Source: Marsupella aquatica
Taxonomy: Eukaryota; Marchantiophyta
Direction: 5' to 3'
DNA: 64,000 nt
NCBI GenBank assembly: GCA_973895155.1
Contig: OZ316892.1
Coordinates: 2,232,001-2,296,000 of the forward strand
Shown: piece by piece, positions 52,601 to 64,000 of the stretch
How positions within the stretch are numbered: position 1 is the stretch's first letter
Layout of the letters: each line of letters begins with the position of its first letter
Notes under the pieces: model-generated
Database searches by the model: none
What the model was told of the DNA's origin: nothing
What the model saw: the letters and a program-made list of their open reading frames with translations, nothing else
Made by a program: the position numbers and the translations under genes

Positions 52601-55248
52601 TCTAGAACTATACACTTGATGTCTCGTGGGTTTTAGGCAGAGTAGACATTTAGGGACATTCATCTGTTGGCGTTGAATCTCAGCTCACTTCTGTAAAGCG
52701 CAACCCAGAACAGGATGTCTTTCTGCTTGTAGTTGGAATAGGGTTTGACGATTGAACGATACATCTATTTACAGTAGACTATGCTTAGAAATCCTCACGA
52801 TGACAGCCCTTGGCGTAACTTCGTATTGAGCTTCTTGAAGGTGATCTACCATCTTACTCATTCTGCAATATCCTACTGGATGAAGGTCCTCATCCTTCTT
52901 CAAGCACAAACAAAAGACACCTCAATCTAGTACTAAAATCGCTTCAGCCAATAGTTGGGTTTCCGCAGAACTCATTCATCAGCATTCCCTAGCCAGCATT
53001 CCCTAGCCAGCAGACCCTAGTTATCTTGTAAATCAGATTCACGAAGACTCCTGCGGTAATAGCGTATATTATTCATTAATATTTCGTAACCTCCAATGGG
53101 TTTGTACCTAGCAATTTGCGCTCAGACTTTACATTTTGAGACTTTACAGCTACAGAATTGACTTCCCTGGGCTTAGGTAACACTTCTGCTCTTGAGTTTG
53201 AACATTAGTTCCGTTCTTCATACCTAAGATTCTAAAAATTTTACATATGAGGATTGTCAGAAACCAACCTTCAGCGTGTCGTCGAGCTCGATGGGCACAA
53301 CGTCTGCAGTAAAGATGGCATCATGTTCCGGACCAGGACGACGTGGCGGTGGTTCTCGCGGGGGAGTACGAGCAGTGTATCCACTTGGCTGTTTCTTTTG
53401 AGAACGATAAAACAGGAAGTCAGGAATAGGAGGAGAGCCCCCAGGCCCACCATGGCCAGGACCACCGAGAGGAACTCGCTGAGGCGTGGCATAGCCGGGA
53501 GGGATACCGAGAAGAGGAGCTTCTCCTCCTTGCCCGAGGCCTGGAGGAGGTGGACGATAACCCTCTCGCGGAGGTGTGGCATGAGGTGGCAGTGCTGCAT
53601 AGATATCAGGAGAAGACTCAAATCTGCCACCTAAACCACCATAACGTGGGGAAGTAGACCCGAGAGGACCACCAAACATGTCGGGAGGGGAGCCATCTTG
53701 AGTTTGGAGCGGAACTGGGTCAGCCCCAGAATATCTAACTAGCCCGGGTGGGGATGAACCTGTTGAGGATCCTCTGCCAGGAGAAGGCCGGCGAGCTAGT
53801 GCTCCTGCGTAAACATCAGAAGGAAACCGAGGCGGAGTCCCTGGGGGCAGTCCAGAATCACCATGAGGTGGAGCACCGGAGCGGAATCCTTCTGGTTGTT
53901 GTCGAGGAGGCGTGCCAATGCCTATATATCCAGGAGAGCCTGGAGGAGGGCCTGGAGGAGGGCCTCCGGGAAATTGACGGGGACCGAATCCTGGCGTTAC
54001 AGGCTCTGGAGGAGGTCCACGCGGACCTTGGCGTTCAGCAATGTCCTCCGCATACGCTGCAAGACCAACTCCAGCAGCACCGGCCCCAGCTGAAGCTGCA
54101 AATTGACGAGGTTCTGTTCCCAATCTGCCTGGAGGATTTTCTTTGTAGCCTGGTGAACCTTGGGGACCCACGGGGCCTGGACCACCTTGAGGACCTTGGG
54201 GAGAGGCAGCTGTGAATTGTCGAGGAGGAGGAGGAGGAGGAGCACCTGAAAATCTTCCTGGAGGGTCCTCTGCCCTTGTGGGTGTAGATCCTTGAGGGGA
54301 CGGTCGAGGACGAAGTGCACCACCTTCAAATCTTGGTGGAGGAGAGATATCCCCTCTATCATCATATCCACCTCTAGGACCACCATCTGGAGGACTGGGA
54401 GGAGAGCCTCGTCGAGGAGAGCCTCCAAATCTCCTTCGAGCCTCGTCAGCATAGCGCGGAGAAGAATCATCATGGAATTGATGCGGAGAGCCTCTAAATC
54501 TACGAGGCGGGTCTTCTCCATAGCCTGGACTTGGAGGAGACCTCTCATACGGCTGTTGAGAAGCAGCACCTCCGAATCTTCGAGGACCCTCGTCTGCATA
54601 TCGTGTTGGCGGTGAGTCATCATCTGCATATCTTCTGAATTGCCGAGGGGAGCCCCCAAATCTACGAGGAGATTCATCTACAAATCCACCGGGAGGTAGA
54701 GGAGGAGGACGGAAATATCCTGGGGGAGGGCTGGGACTTTCGCTTTCTGAATGGTATGGCCTGTGAAATGCTGGAGGCCCACCAGGTCTGCGAGGAGCTT
54801 CGTCTCGAAATCCAGGGGGAGGAGGACCATCAATGTCATCTGGTAGAGGTGCATCTTCAGCAAAAGGACGTGACAAAGACCCTCCTACAGGGTACCTGCG
54901 TGGTGCTTCTTCAGAATATCTATATGGAGGGCTGTCCTCTGGCGATAAATAATGTGGAGGGTTTGGTCTTCTGCTAGCGAACCTGCGTGGAGGGCTCTCT
55001 TGGTAACCTGGAGGAACCCCTTCGAGGTACCGTTGCGGAGGGCTATCACCTATAAATCTCCGAGTTGAAGGTGGACTCAAGCCATGCGGAGGGAAGCCGC
55101 CACGAGGTGGGCTCTCTAAATAGCTAGGTCGGTCTTCAAAGTGTACTGCCCTGCGAGGCGCTACTGGAGGAGGACGTCGAGGAGGAGGCCTCATGGGTGG
55201 TGGTCGAATCACCGGGAATTCTTCAGGAGGAGAGCCTCTCCTGAATGC
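49670..55248 (-). CDS. Choline-transporter-like (CTL/PNS1) membrane protein with long Pro-rich N-terminus
   Basis: Placed minus-strand exons are 55248-53269, 52311-51887, 51448-51064, 50617-50568, 50314-50081 and 49831-49670 (TGA); phases agree except for a missing exon. One exon of length 3n+1 must lie between 51063 and 50618 and could not be placed. The 5' end is also open: exon 55248-53269 begins at an acceptor, so the true start may be upstream; the first Met inside it is at 55194. The first ~640 residues are disordered, with degenerate repeats around PPRRFGGSPRQF and DDSPPTRYADEGPRRF. Then come about ten membrane spans, for example MWAGLFFLLQIGGIAALCII and ILVTVWTGAALMVLVGIVLI. The family blocks FNKLAYIQ-VAIYGKPFLRASRDTW and AVGTYYVCFAEDPDSLQRYD follow near the C-terminus. 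CTL proteins are multispan membrane proteins linked to choline or lipid traffic; the substrate here is unknown. Confidence 0.87.
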
Positions 55249-57690
55249 CTGTCAGACAAATCAGGCACGAGAAATTCAATTGTGAACATCAGTAAGGCAT
55301 CCAATTAGCTAACTACATTGGTCGCTCACTTCTGGGCGGGACTACAAAAGAATGCAATTCGTGTGGCTATCGCTGGGTTCAGACATCACTTAAAACAGAG
55401 CATCTTTAACAAAGATTCCAGCTTGCAAATCTCCATCTTGACTGGACTGGGACACCTGGGATTTCCAACAAATTCGTAAACAAAAGATCTTCGTCGACGA
55501 CTCCATTAACTGATGAGCAGAAACAATCCCAAAAGTTCACTATCCTCACCCTGGATTCGTAAACCACCAAACCTCAAGGAACGCTCTAACCATTTTCAGG
55601 AGTCAATTTCACTGAATCCCCCTCTCCTAAATCGGAATACAATAGGAAACTTTTGGAGTGTGGAGATTAGGTGATTACCATGATTCAGCTACCAAGGTGC
55701 AATCACCTCCCCCTGTGGTAGCCCACTCCTTCGCAGTTCATGTCCCCGCAGGTGAGATTGAAGTGCCTTTCATGAGCAGTCCATTCCTGTCGATATTCGA
55801 TTTTCTGACCGTAAAGGCTGCGCGCACGGAAACCAATTTTAAGTTCCACGATAAGGAGGAAATTGTAACTCGGGTTCATTCAATTCATGAATCTGTTGGA
55901 GCACATAATGATTTCTCGCCTCCATAAGCAGTGGAGAAGCCACACCACACTGGAAGCCTCCATGCCCCGGGATCGCCGTAAGTTAGCAGGCCTTGCCATA
56001 TCATCCGCGTAGCAAAGGCCACATAAAACCTCTACTTTTTCCCAAATTCTATCCTCGTAGCACACGCTGTAAGAGCTCGGCCTGTCCTCTCGTCCAAAAC
56101 CATCCTCGGACTAAAACCATCCTCCACTTAGTACAGAGAAAACAGAATTTCCGATTTCAGTCCCAGTACGCGCAAAGGACAGTTAAGAAGGAATTGACTT
56201 CCGCCCCGCGACCATTTTCCCGTTGCTGGAGGACACATGGACAGAAATTTCAGTGTACTTCCGAATACACTAGATGCGGATGGGTACAGGTTTGAAAGCG
56301 AAGATTGGGGAAGTTGTTGTTGTTTTTTCTGTTGAAGTGCTCCAATCGTCCTTGCTCGTAACGGATACCCCCAAGTATGAACATTTCATGCAGTCTACGA
56401 TTAACAACAAATGTTTAAGTGGCATAAAAGGGTGAGAAACCGTGCTCACTGGGTCACCATCGCATAAATCTGGAAACTTGTCCTCAATCAGTGAGATGCT
56501 CCTGGTATTAGAAAAAAATATCTTTCTCGATCAAGTGAATTTCGGATGTTGACTTCGACCTTGACCGAAAAAGCCGTTCACAAGATCAGTGTGGGCGCGG
56601 GGAGAGAGGCGGTGCGGGGAACGAGCATGTTGTTCGATACTCCAACTGCTCTAATTTTGGGCAGCTCGATTCGTAGTCCACTATGATTGTCTCCATCTTG
56701 CACCCACTCTTACTCGGAGGGCTACTCCAGCTGCTGCTGTCGGTGTATATCATGAAGGCCCTCTGTTTCTGTCTAGCAGAATTCTCTACGACGAGTCCAG
56801 GTGTGCGGCTAAAAACCTTTCCCTGTTTAAAGAATGTTTACGAAAAACAGAAACAAAAATCTCTTCAAAGAGCGCACGCACATTATTACCTCATTCGCTT
56901 GCCTGGGAGTGGCGCTTGCAGCAAATCACCGAGCCGCGCCTGCCCACCACCAGTCACAGAGCTTCTGGTATTGCTACTACACCTCAGATCGCAAAATTGA
57001 ACCACCGTCATGATCAAATCAAGGAAGAAAAACCAACTTGGCGAGCGGAAATTATGCCCGTTCTCCTCGACCTGCAACAGATCGCTACGTCCTCGTCGTC
57101 GCTGCGAAAAGCGTTACTGGCTGACAAGCCCGTTGTCCCAACCCCATCGCCAACTGCTGCTGCTGCTGCTCCCATCTCCCTAAACTCCCCTCCGTCCTTC
57201 TCCTCTCTGCCTCTCCTCTACGCGGAGCTGGAAAGGAACCCTTCATCACTCTTCCCGTTTCTTCCTACTCCACGAGCCCAGAACGGAAGGGGCATAGCCA
57301 CCTGCAAAATCTCTGTCGCCCTCGTACAGTTTCTCTTTCAATCATCGAAGTGAAATGACTTTCATTTCACGGGCGCACGCAAATAAAATGTCGCCCTTTT
57401 GGGCACTGCATAGTCAATCTGTCTGCGCCGGAGCATCCCCGTTTACTCTGGCATCCATGGGGGGCTCGACAGGCCTACACTCTTCCTCCTTTTGGAATCA
57501 TCAGGACTGAACTTTCTCGACTTCCACCCAAAGAATAGACTACCTCATTAGAGTGCTCAGGACTGAAACGGGTTTTACTTGGCTTCCTTCATCCAGCAGG
57601 GCAGAGGCGGAAACTGGGCTCAAAAGCGAATGATGCAGAGGACACGAGCCAAAGCAGCAGCACTGGAGCAGGGACACGACGCCGTCACGG
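55249..57690. other. Upstream region of the transporter gene and intergenic DNA
   Basis: The first part should hold the 5' exon and promoter of the minus-strand transporter gene. A candidate first exon on the minus strand starts ATGGAGTCGTCGACGAAG near 55508 and reaches a GT in phase 0, but it is weak. On the plus strand, 56916-57353 is open for 145 codons, with an Ala/Ser/Pro-rich, GC-rich part from the Met codon at 57052. It could be a small gene or first exon, but no downstream exon or family match was found. Confidence 0.3.
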
Positions 57691-57699
57691 CGCAACGTA

Positions 57700-58785
57700 G
57701 TATGCGACAGGACTACCACTCTACTGCTGTAGTTCTTAGGGTCTAAGTGCACGCTTCTTGAAAGATGCTCAAGTCTTGCACTTATCCATAGTAGGCCTAC
57801 TTGCATGTTGGCGGCCCCTCAAGCTGTGGGCCCTTTGCACTCCCGAAATTGCACAATCCAGATTCTCACGAGTAGATGCTTAGCAAGAGCTTAGGAAGTG
57901 TGCAGTAGATGCTTAACAAGAGTGCAGAAGTCCTTACTGCTATGGCTGTTAGGGTCTAAGTGCATGGTCACTGAAAGATGCTCAAGTCTTGCACTTATCC
58001 ATAGAATGCTGACTTGCATGTTGGCTGCCCTCAAGCTGTGGGCCCTTTACACTCCGAAATTTCACTATCTAGATTGTCATGAGTATATGCTTAGCAAGAG
58101 TGCATAAGTCCTTAGTGCTATGGTTCTTAGGGTCTAAGTGCATACTCACTGAAAGATGCTCAAATATTGCACTTATCCATAGTATGCCAACTTGGGTGTC
58201 GGCAACCGTCAAGCTGTGGGCCCTTTGCACTCCCGAAATTGCACAATCTACTGTAGATTCTCAAGTGTAGATGCTTAGCAAGAGTGCACATAACCCTTAA
58301 GTGCCCACTTGTTTTTATTTTGTCATTTAGTATCTTTGTTTTCTTTTTGATTGTGATTTCAATGTGCTGGATCTCAAGGGCAGCAAAAGTACTTTTCGTG
58401 CCCCTTATTTTTGATTTTGTCATTTTGTACCTATGTTTCTTTTGTTTTTCTGTGATTTCAATAGCTGGACCTCAAGGGCCTCAAACGTCCTTTCCATGCC
58501 TCTATTTTTATTTTTGTCATTTTGTATCTCTGTTTTCGGTTTAATTGTGATTTCAATATGCTCGACCTCAAGGGCCTCACAAGTCCTTTTCGTGCTCCGT
58601 ATTTTTATTTTTTGTCAGTTAGTATCTTTGCTTTTTGTTTTATTGTGATTTCAACGTTCTGGACCCGAAGGACCGGAAACTGGAGTATGCGAGAGTACTA
58701 CCACTCTACTGCTATAATTTTCAGGGTCTAAGTGCATACTCTCTGGAAGATGCCCAAGTCTTGCTCTAATCCAGTATGCACTACC
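57700..58785. repeat. 178-bp tandem repeat interrupted by a 97-bp minisatellite
   Basis: Three copies of a unit with AGGGTCTAAGTGCA, GAAAGATGCTCAAGTCTTGC, ACTTATCCATAGTA, TCAAGCTGTGGGCCCTTT and AGATGCTTAGCAAGAGT start around 57700, 57915 and 58090. Anchor spacing is 213 and 178 bases; the first copy contains an extra ~33-base internal duplication. At about 58300-58676 there are four copies of another unit, 97-98 bp long, with TTTTTGTCATTTTGTATC, GTGATTTCAAT and CTGGACCTCAAGGGCCTCA. At 58677-58785 part of the 178-bp unit returns (CTACCACTCTACTGCTATAA). Frames in all directions are repeat shadows. Confidence 0.85.
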
Positions 58786-59776
58786 CCAGTAAATCAAAGA
58801 GCCAACTTGAATGCGGGCTGCCTTTTTGCGGTGTCTGTATTTTCTATTGCACAGAGTTTTTCATACAAAAGAGATCCCTATGATACTTAGGCCAACCATA
58901 TAGCCACCAACCCTCCCCCACTCAGGTCTGACTAGCCTAATTGCCTCTTCCTTGAACGTATAGATATTAACACCAAAACAGCTTGCAAAAAAAGGTCAAT
59001 GATATTTGCCCCATCCCTGTTATCTGCTCACCCTCACTTTGTCCTTATTTAGAGTCCAATTTTGTCCTTATTTGCAGTCACTGTCTAGAGATTCCGACCT
59101 TAGCCCTTGAAAGTATCTTATATTTTAGATTTATTAATAATCTTAGGCCTCCAAGTCCCAATCGGCAGAAAACAATAGAAATCGACAAAATAATACTTTT
59201 TAACAGAAAGGAGATTCTACCGTAGCATTAGGTTTGCGCCCAAATTAATCAATAATATAAAATTTCAGTGCTTAGGAATTGCCTCTACGGTAGTCTTTGG
59301 TGGCAATGGAGTATATTTGCCTGAATTAACTACAATACGTGATTGGTTTTGTGTGTCTAGCCTTCTTTTGTTTATTGAAGTTTACTTGGCATAGGACTAA
59401 AATATATTTAGGGACCAAAAACACAAGAACCTAAACCACAGCTGCCATTATAAAAGGGCCCTGCCCCTACTCGACTTCATTTTGAGTCATAGATCTCCCC
59501 TATGGTGAACTAAAGGCATGATATTGATACTCAAAAGTCACAAACACACTATATGAGTCATGCCGGTTCCCCAAAGTACTTTAAACAGGTACTTGTTATT
59601 TAAGGGATGTTTTATGGTAACAAATCTTAGTGGATGCCCAGAGATGTTGTACATGGACCTTCTACTTATAAATTGTAGTAACAATCTTATTGGATGCCCA
59701 GAGAAGTAGTCTACGTAAGTTTGATCTGCAGATTGTAGTTCTGGGAGGAGGTATTTGCTTGATCGACCCCCAAAAT
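58786..59776. other. Intergenic, nothing recognised
   Basis: The sequence is AT-rich with short frames only. A direct echo AACAATCTTATTGGATGCCC / AACAAATCTTAGTGGATGCC about 60 bases apart (59619 and 59680) is a minor duplication just left of the retrotransposon. Confidence 0.35.
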
Positions 59777-60558
59777 TGTTAGATATTGCTCTAGTCTTGT
59801 GACTCTTGTGCTAACCACAGTTAGGCTAACTCGGGTTAGGACCTAGCTAAGGTTAGCGGTAGTGCTGTTGTGCATATAGCCAGGGCTGATGCCAGACCCC
59901 GGTGGAACTTAGGCTCATTGTTACGGAGCTAGTTGAGAGATAGGGAGAGCTTGTGCTGTGGATGCTTGGTATGGCCGGTCGGCCTAGACTGCAGTAAAGC
60001 TCTTGTGTGTTCCCGTGGACGTATCTCTTGTGGAGGTGAACCACGTATCTCTCTGTGTCGACTATTGTGCGTTGGATGGTTCATGGGCTTGCCGTTGCGA
60101 ATGTCGTCTATGCTCAACAAGTGGTAACAGAGCTAGATTGTCTAGAACTTCCCGCTGAGGATTCCATATGGTAGCATTTAGTCCAGTCCCCAAGACAAGA
60201 GTCAAGGGGGAGTTTGTTAGATATTGCTCTAGTCTTGTGACTCTTGTGCTAACCACAGTTAGGCTAACTCAGGTTAGGACCTAGCTAAGGTTAGTGGTAG
60301 TGCTGTTGTGCATATAGCCAGGGCTGATGCCAGACCCTGGTGGAACTTAGGCTCATTGTTACGGAGCTAGTTGAGAGATAGGGAGAGCTTGTGCTGTGGA
60401 TGCTTGGTATGGCCGGTCGGCCTAGACTGCAGTAAAGCTCTTGTGTGTTCCCGTGGACGTAGCCTCATGTGGAGGTGAACCACGTATCTCTCTGTGTCGA
60501 CTATTGTGCGTTGGATGGTTCATGGGCTTGCCGTTGCGAATGTCGTCTATGCTCAACA
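59777..60558 (+). mobile_element. Complete TRIM-type miniature LTR retrotransposon, 782 bp
   Basis: Two near-identical LTRs lie at 59777-60119 (343 bp) and 60215-60558 (344 bp); each begins TGTTAGATATTGC and ends TGCTCAACA. Only 95 bases separate them. These hold a primer-binding site TGGTAACAGAGC (60122-60133, one mismatch from the initiator-Met tRNA site TGGTATCAGAGC) and a polypurine tract AAGAGTCAAGGGGGAG just before the 3' LTR. The target duplication AAAAT is perfect: 59772-59776 and 60559-60563. LTR differences are few (for example CTCGGG/CTCAGG, CCCCGG/CCCTGG, TATCTCTT/TAGCCTCA), so the insertion is young. There is no gag or pol; mobilisation would need proteins from another element. 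The 62-75 codon frames inside the LTRs are not genes. Confidence 0.95.
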
Positions 60559-63500
60559 AAAATGAAACTTGTTACTGGATCAACCCCCCGAGGTCTATCA
60601 ACGGTCCAGATCTGAGATCGAAATGTCCATCAACGGTCCAGGTTGGGGAAAAGTATGGAAGGGGTTGATTAAGCAAACTTTTTCCAGAAGGGGATCTAGT
60701 AAGCATATCTCTCTTCTGGGAGGGGTCCACATTTTTTATTCACATAAGAGCTTTCCTTTATATGAATGTTCACATTTTTTGGGTGTCCAAAAGTACTTTG
60801 GTCTACTACAGTCCATACGTCAAATGTGGTGGTCCATGGGAGCATCAGGTGTGCTTATTTGACTACCCTTTTCCTTGATTAAGTGGCTCATGGTAGCCCC
60901 TTTTTCCCCTGGGGCACTTTTAATTTGGATAACGTTCAAGCACCACTGTAGCTACCTGTGCCTCTGTTGCGTGTCTCAGTAATGTTGGGCTGAAAATTGT
61001 CCCATTTGTCCATAAGCCTTACAATATTACAATACTCTTCTATACATAAATGTTTGTGTGGGCTGTCGTAGAAAATGTACAGGCTATGGAAGATCCACGG
61101 CCTGCTGTTAGCCAAAAAGACTGGGCAAAAGTGTGGTCACCAACTGGGTGTACCACTTACTTTGAGTCTCTAGCCCGCAATGCAAACTCTCGCCCCCATT
61201 CTATGGCCTAGAGAGGCATGGCTTGGGCTGTAACTCACTCACTTGAGTGTAAATTGATGAGTCTTGGATTTAAATGTTGTAACTAACTCTTCTCTTGTGC
61301 GGGGTTTCACAAATTCACTTTAAAACATAAATAATTAAATAATTAAAAGGTCCCAGTCTATTCAAGTTTGAGACTCCCTAATGCACTACACGAACGTACT
61401 CCATGTCATTGGATTCCATTTTGGGCAAAGGGTAGGAGCCGTTGATCCCGGCAATTTGGGGTACTGTACAGATGCAGCTGGACCAATGTACCAGCGCTCA
61501 AGGAACGTGGCCCTAATGTCGTGACCCAACTCCACGGAAATTTATTTCGAAACATCAGTTGTCGTTCAGCGAAAACAAACGTAGACAGTATCAGACAGAG
61601 CATGTACACTACTGTCCTGTCCCCTCATGAGTTTTCGCATGTCACTGCGTCTATTACGAGCGAGCCTGAGAGATCTTGACGAAATAGATTCTGCACAACA
61701 GACTATTCTGGATCATTCAACAGTTCTGAATGCTTTCCACATAGATAGAATTTCTTTCGTCACAATGACCGAGTGGTGAAGAAAGCCCGGAAGGCCTAGA
61801 GAGTGGAATCGCCAGGCAGTCACTCTGTTGACCTGCGGCTTCTCCTGACAACGTGCGAGGAAGAATGGGACGAGCGTGACGAAGGTAACATTGACCTTTC
61901 AAGGCAAAAAGACAGAATGCCGTTGGCCGAATGCAAGTAATTCATAGCCAGGAGCAAAAACGTGTCAACATTTGGGGTCCGCAGCTACTTCGAGTTCGTC
62001 CTGTCCTGTTGTAACCGGCCCAAATAGAGCATTTCTGATTTTCTCAATGTTCTCGTGGACGTACGGAGATGTTTCTCAACCCAATCTGCTCCGCAACTCC
62101 GAGGATAAAGCAGAGATGGTTTTGTAAAGTGGGTCGGTGAAGTGGATGGGTCGATCCAACTCAGCACTCATGCAGCGTTGGGATCTTGGGTGGAGGGCCC
62201 GCACTGGAGTCTGGAGAACTGAAATCCTCGATTGGATGTCGCTTGAACAGGTGGACCACATAAAAAGAATATAGAGGGCTATCGATGATTATTATGATGT
62301 ATCCCATCATTGCCGTGCACGCAGTGCCGCCGTGACGTGAGCGTGAACTTGATAATATATCACCGAGGGATTTTTGCAAATCCCAACCCCCGCGATGCTC
62401 AGACGTGCTCTGAAAATTCATCTGACTTTGTTACAGTTGCAACGCGAAGTTATTTGCCTCTTCGTCCTTATGAGTTTTATGCTAGTTCAAGTTTTGATAT
62501 AATTATGCCGCGAGCAAGCTAAGTGTAGCTCGTACCAAGGGAAGGCTAAGTGTAGCTGGTACCGAGGGACGGCTAAGTGCAGTAGTGAACAGTTTAGATG
62601 GAATGATATTGACGCCAAACTGGATTAACTGCAACGCTGTACAATCATGTCGAATTTGAGCAGAATTTCACGAGCGGGCAAGGCATTGCTACTAACTCGC
62701 TGGCGGTCCCCAATTGTCTGCCTCGCCATAGCTGTTGTTGTGTTGGATAATGGTCGCGGGTCGGTACTTGTTATTCCAGCCTCCGGATGGAACGAGACTT
62801 GGCAAGTGCAATGACAGTGTTGCTGGATTCATTGCTTGAGTATAAATAACCTCACATCTACAAGTTGCCATTTTCATAGGAGGGTTTGTGCAGTCGTTGC
62901 AATTCGCAGAGCAGACAGCGTGCTATCTCACCACTGACTGCAATAGATTGAAACATCTCAGAAGATGATCACTGCGTGGAAAAACTGATGCATGGCGAGT
63001 AGTTCCAGGATATTGGAACGGTCTACAGTAGCTAGTGTCAATAGCTACGGTACCTGAATTGTATGGAGATGTGACCAACAGGTGCCGGAATCTTGTCCAA
63101 GGGAAAGGACAGGAGCAGTCAGAGTTCCGTGATCTCTGAGTATTTCATTGACAGCCATCTACTGTATTTTCCCACCATAATTTTTCGGTGACACAGACAG
63201 GGAAGTGGTACGAATATCTGAACAGTCACGCACTTGCCTGGCAACCATAACCCATTGAGGAGTCGTCTAGTGCAGAAAGGACCACATCGACTCCCTACTT
63301 TTGGACTCAAAACGGGTTCTAAACGGCTCAAATGTATTTCTATTCGTACAGCTCGCTTTTGTGTACAATTTTGTGTATTGATGTCGACCTTAGTCTTGTG
63401 TACAACCCCTTTCGAATGCGGTACTATATAGTGACATCGATTTCCATGCTGCTCGACAGCTGCTTCATTTGCAGCTCAGAGAGTACCATAGATTCGTAGA

Positions 63501-64000
63501 CTTCTGGACTCGGTGCCTTGGGCTTTGCCAGTGCAGCAAACTGTCGTGCAGGACCCGCGCTTGCAATCCCGAACGAAACAAAGACAGAGTGGGGCCCCAG
63601 ATTCCCAGAAGCTCAATTAACTTCGCTACGGTAACACGGAGGTGTCACTTGACGTCAATGCATGCAATTGCCCTGCCGGTAATCACACACTAAATTGTGG
63701 AAATACACGTCTGCACTCATGGATTAAAAAGAAAATAACAATGTTTATCACATTAAAGTGAATATAAGTCTGCGCCCATTGATTAAAAAGAAAATTACAA
63801 TATTTATCATGGTATGGAGGATGTCCAACACTGTATATGTCATATTTTATATTTTGATGTGCACATGTAATTGTTTGTAGATATTATGGGAGAGCATTTT
63901 ACACTTCAGTTTTTTCCAAGGCACAAGGAAAAAAGCACCAGGAGATATAAGCACCTCTATTCGTGAGGAGAGGATGAAACATTCATGATGGTTGACCTTT
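60559..64000. other. Intergenic to window end, small repeats only
   Basis: No gene is recognised. At about 62515-62585 a ~29-base unit GGCTAAGTGTAGCTGGTACC occurs about two and a half times. At 63709-63815 a ~60-base unit containing GATTAAAAAGAAAATNACAA occurs twice. A MITE-like end lies at 60821-60837. Frames such as 61406-61609 (-) and 62161-62421 (-) have no support. Confidence 0.4.

Noticed and set aside
53254-54977. Long plus-strand and alternate minus-strand frames opposite the Pro-rich exon
   Set aside because: They are shadows of GC-rich, low-complexity repeats; the minus frame at 53269-55248 splices on to the conserved transporter core.

Overview
This window is nuclear DNA of a land plant. 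The genes are split by short spliceosomal introns, two of the proteins carry plastid-type leaders, and the protein families are plant ones (plastid diaminopimelate decarboxylase, plant receptor-like kinase, plant CTL/PNS1 transporter). The receptor's extracellular lectin plus DUF642-like layout, the wide gene spacing and the repeat content suggest a seed-free plant (bryophyte or lycophyte). That lineage call is an inference, and nothing in the sequence names the species.

Six protein-coding genes can be reconstructed exon by exon. (1) 2244-5129 (+): mRNA-export adaptor of the UAP56-interacting factor type. (2) 8674-11539 (-): plastid diaminopimelate decarboxylase, last step of lysine synthesis, 8 exons, one GC-AG intron. 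(3) 25069-28997 (+): kinesin-light-chain-type TPR protein with a plastid-like leader, 9 exons. (4) 31328-35260 (+): small conserved plastid-type protein of unknown function, 7 exons. (5) 40123-42830 (+): receptor-like protein with ricin-type lectin, DUF642-like ectodomain, one membrane span and a kinase domain that has lost its DFG aspartate. (6) 49670-55248 (-): choline-transporter-like membrane protein fused to about 640 residues of Pro/Arg/Gly-rich disordered sequence. These genes share no obvious pathway and the neighbourhood looks like ordinary plant chromosome. The exception is genes 2 and 3, whose upstream regions and 5' leaders are inverted copies of each other.

The rest is mostly repeats. 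From 11.5 to 25 kb, between the two duplicated promoter arms, lie a 74-bp tandem array, a cluster of GACGCTT hairpins, a 155-bp tandem array, two minisatellite arrays with the same Helitron-like end, and an LTR fragment with a primer-binding site. From 42.8 to 49.7 kb there are small duplications and a MITE-like element. From 57.7 to 58.8 kb a 97-bp minisatellite is nested inside a 178-bp repeat. At 59,777-60,558 there is a structurally complete miniature LTR retrotransposon (TRIM) with a 5-bp target duplication. The most distinctive items are the pseudokinase receptor, the TRIM, the promoter-scale inverted duplication and the arrays sharing a mobile-element end.
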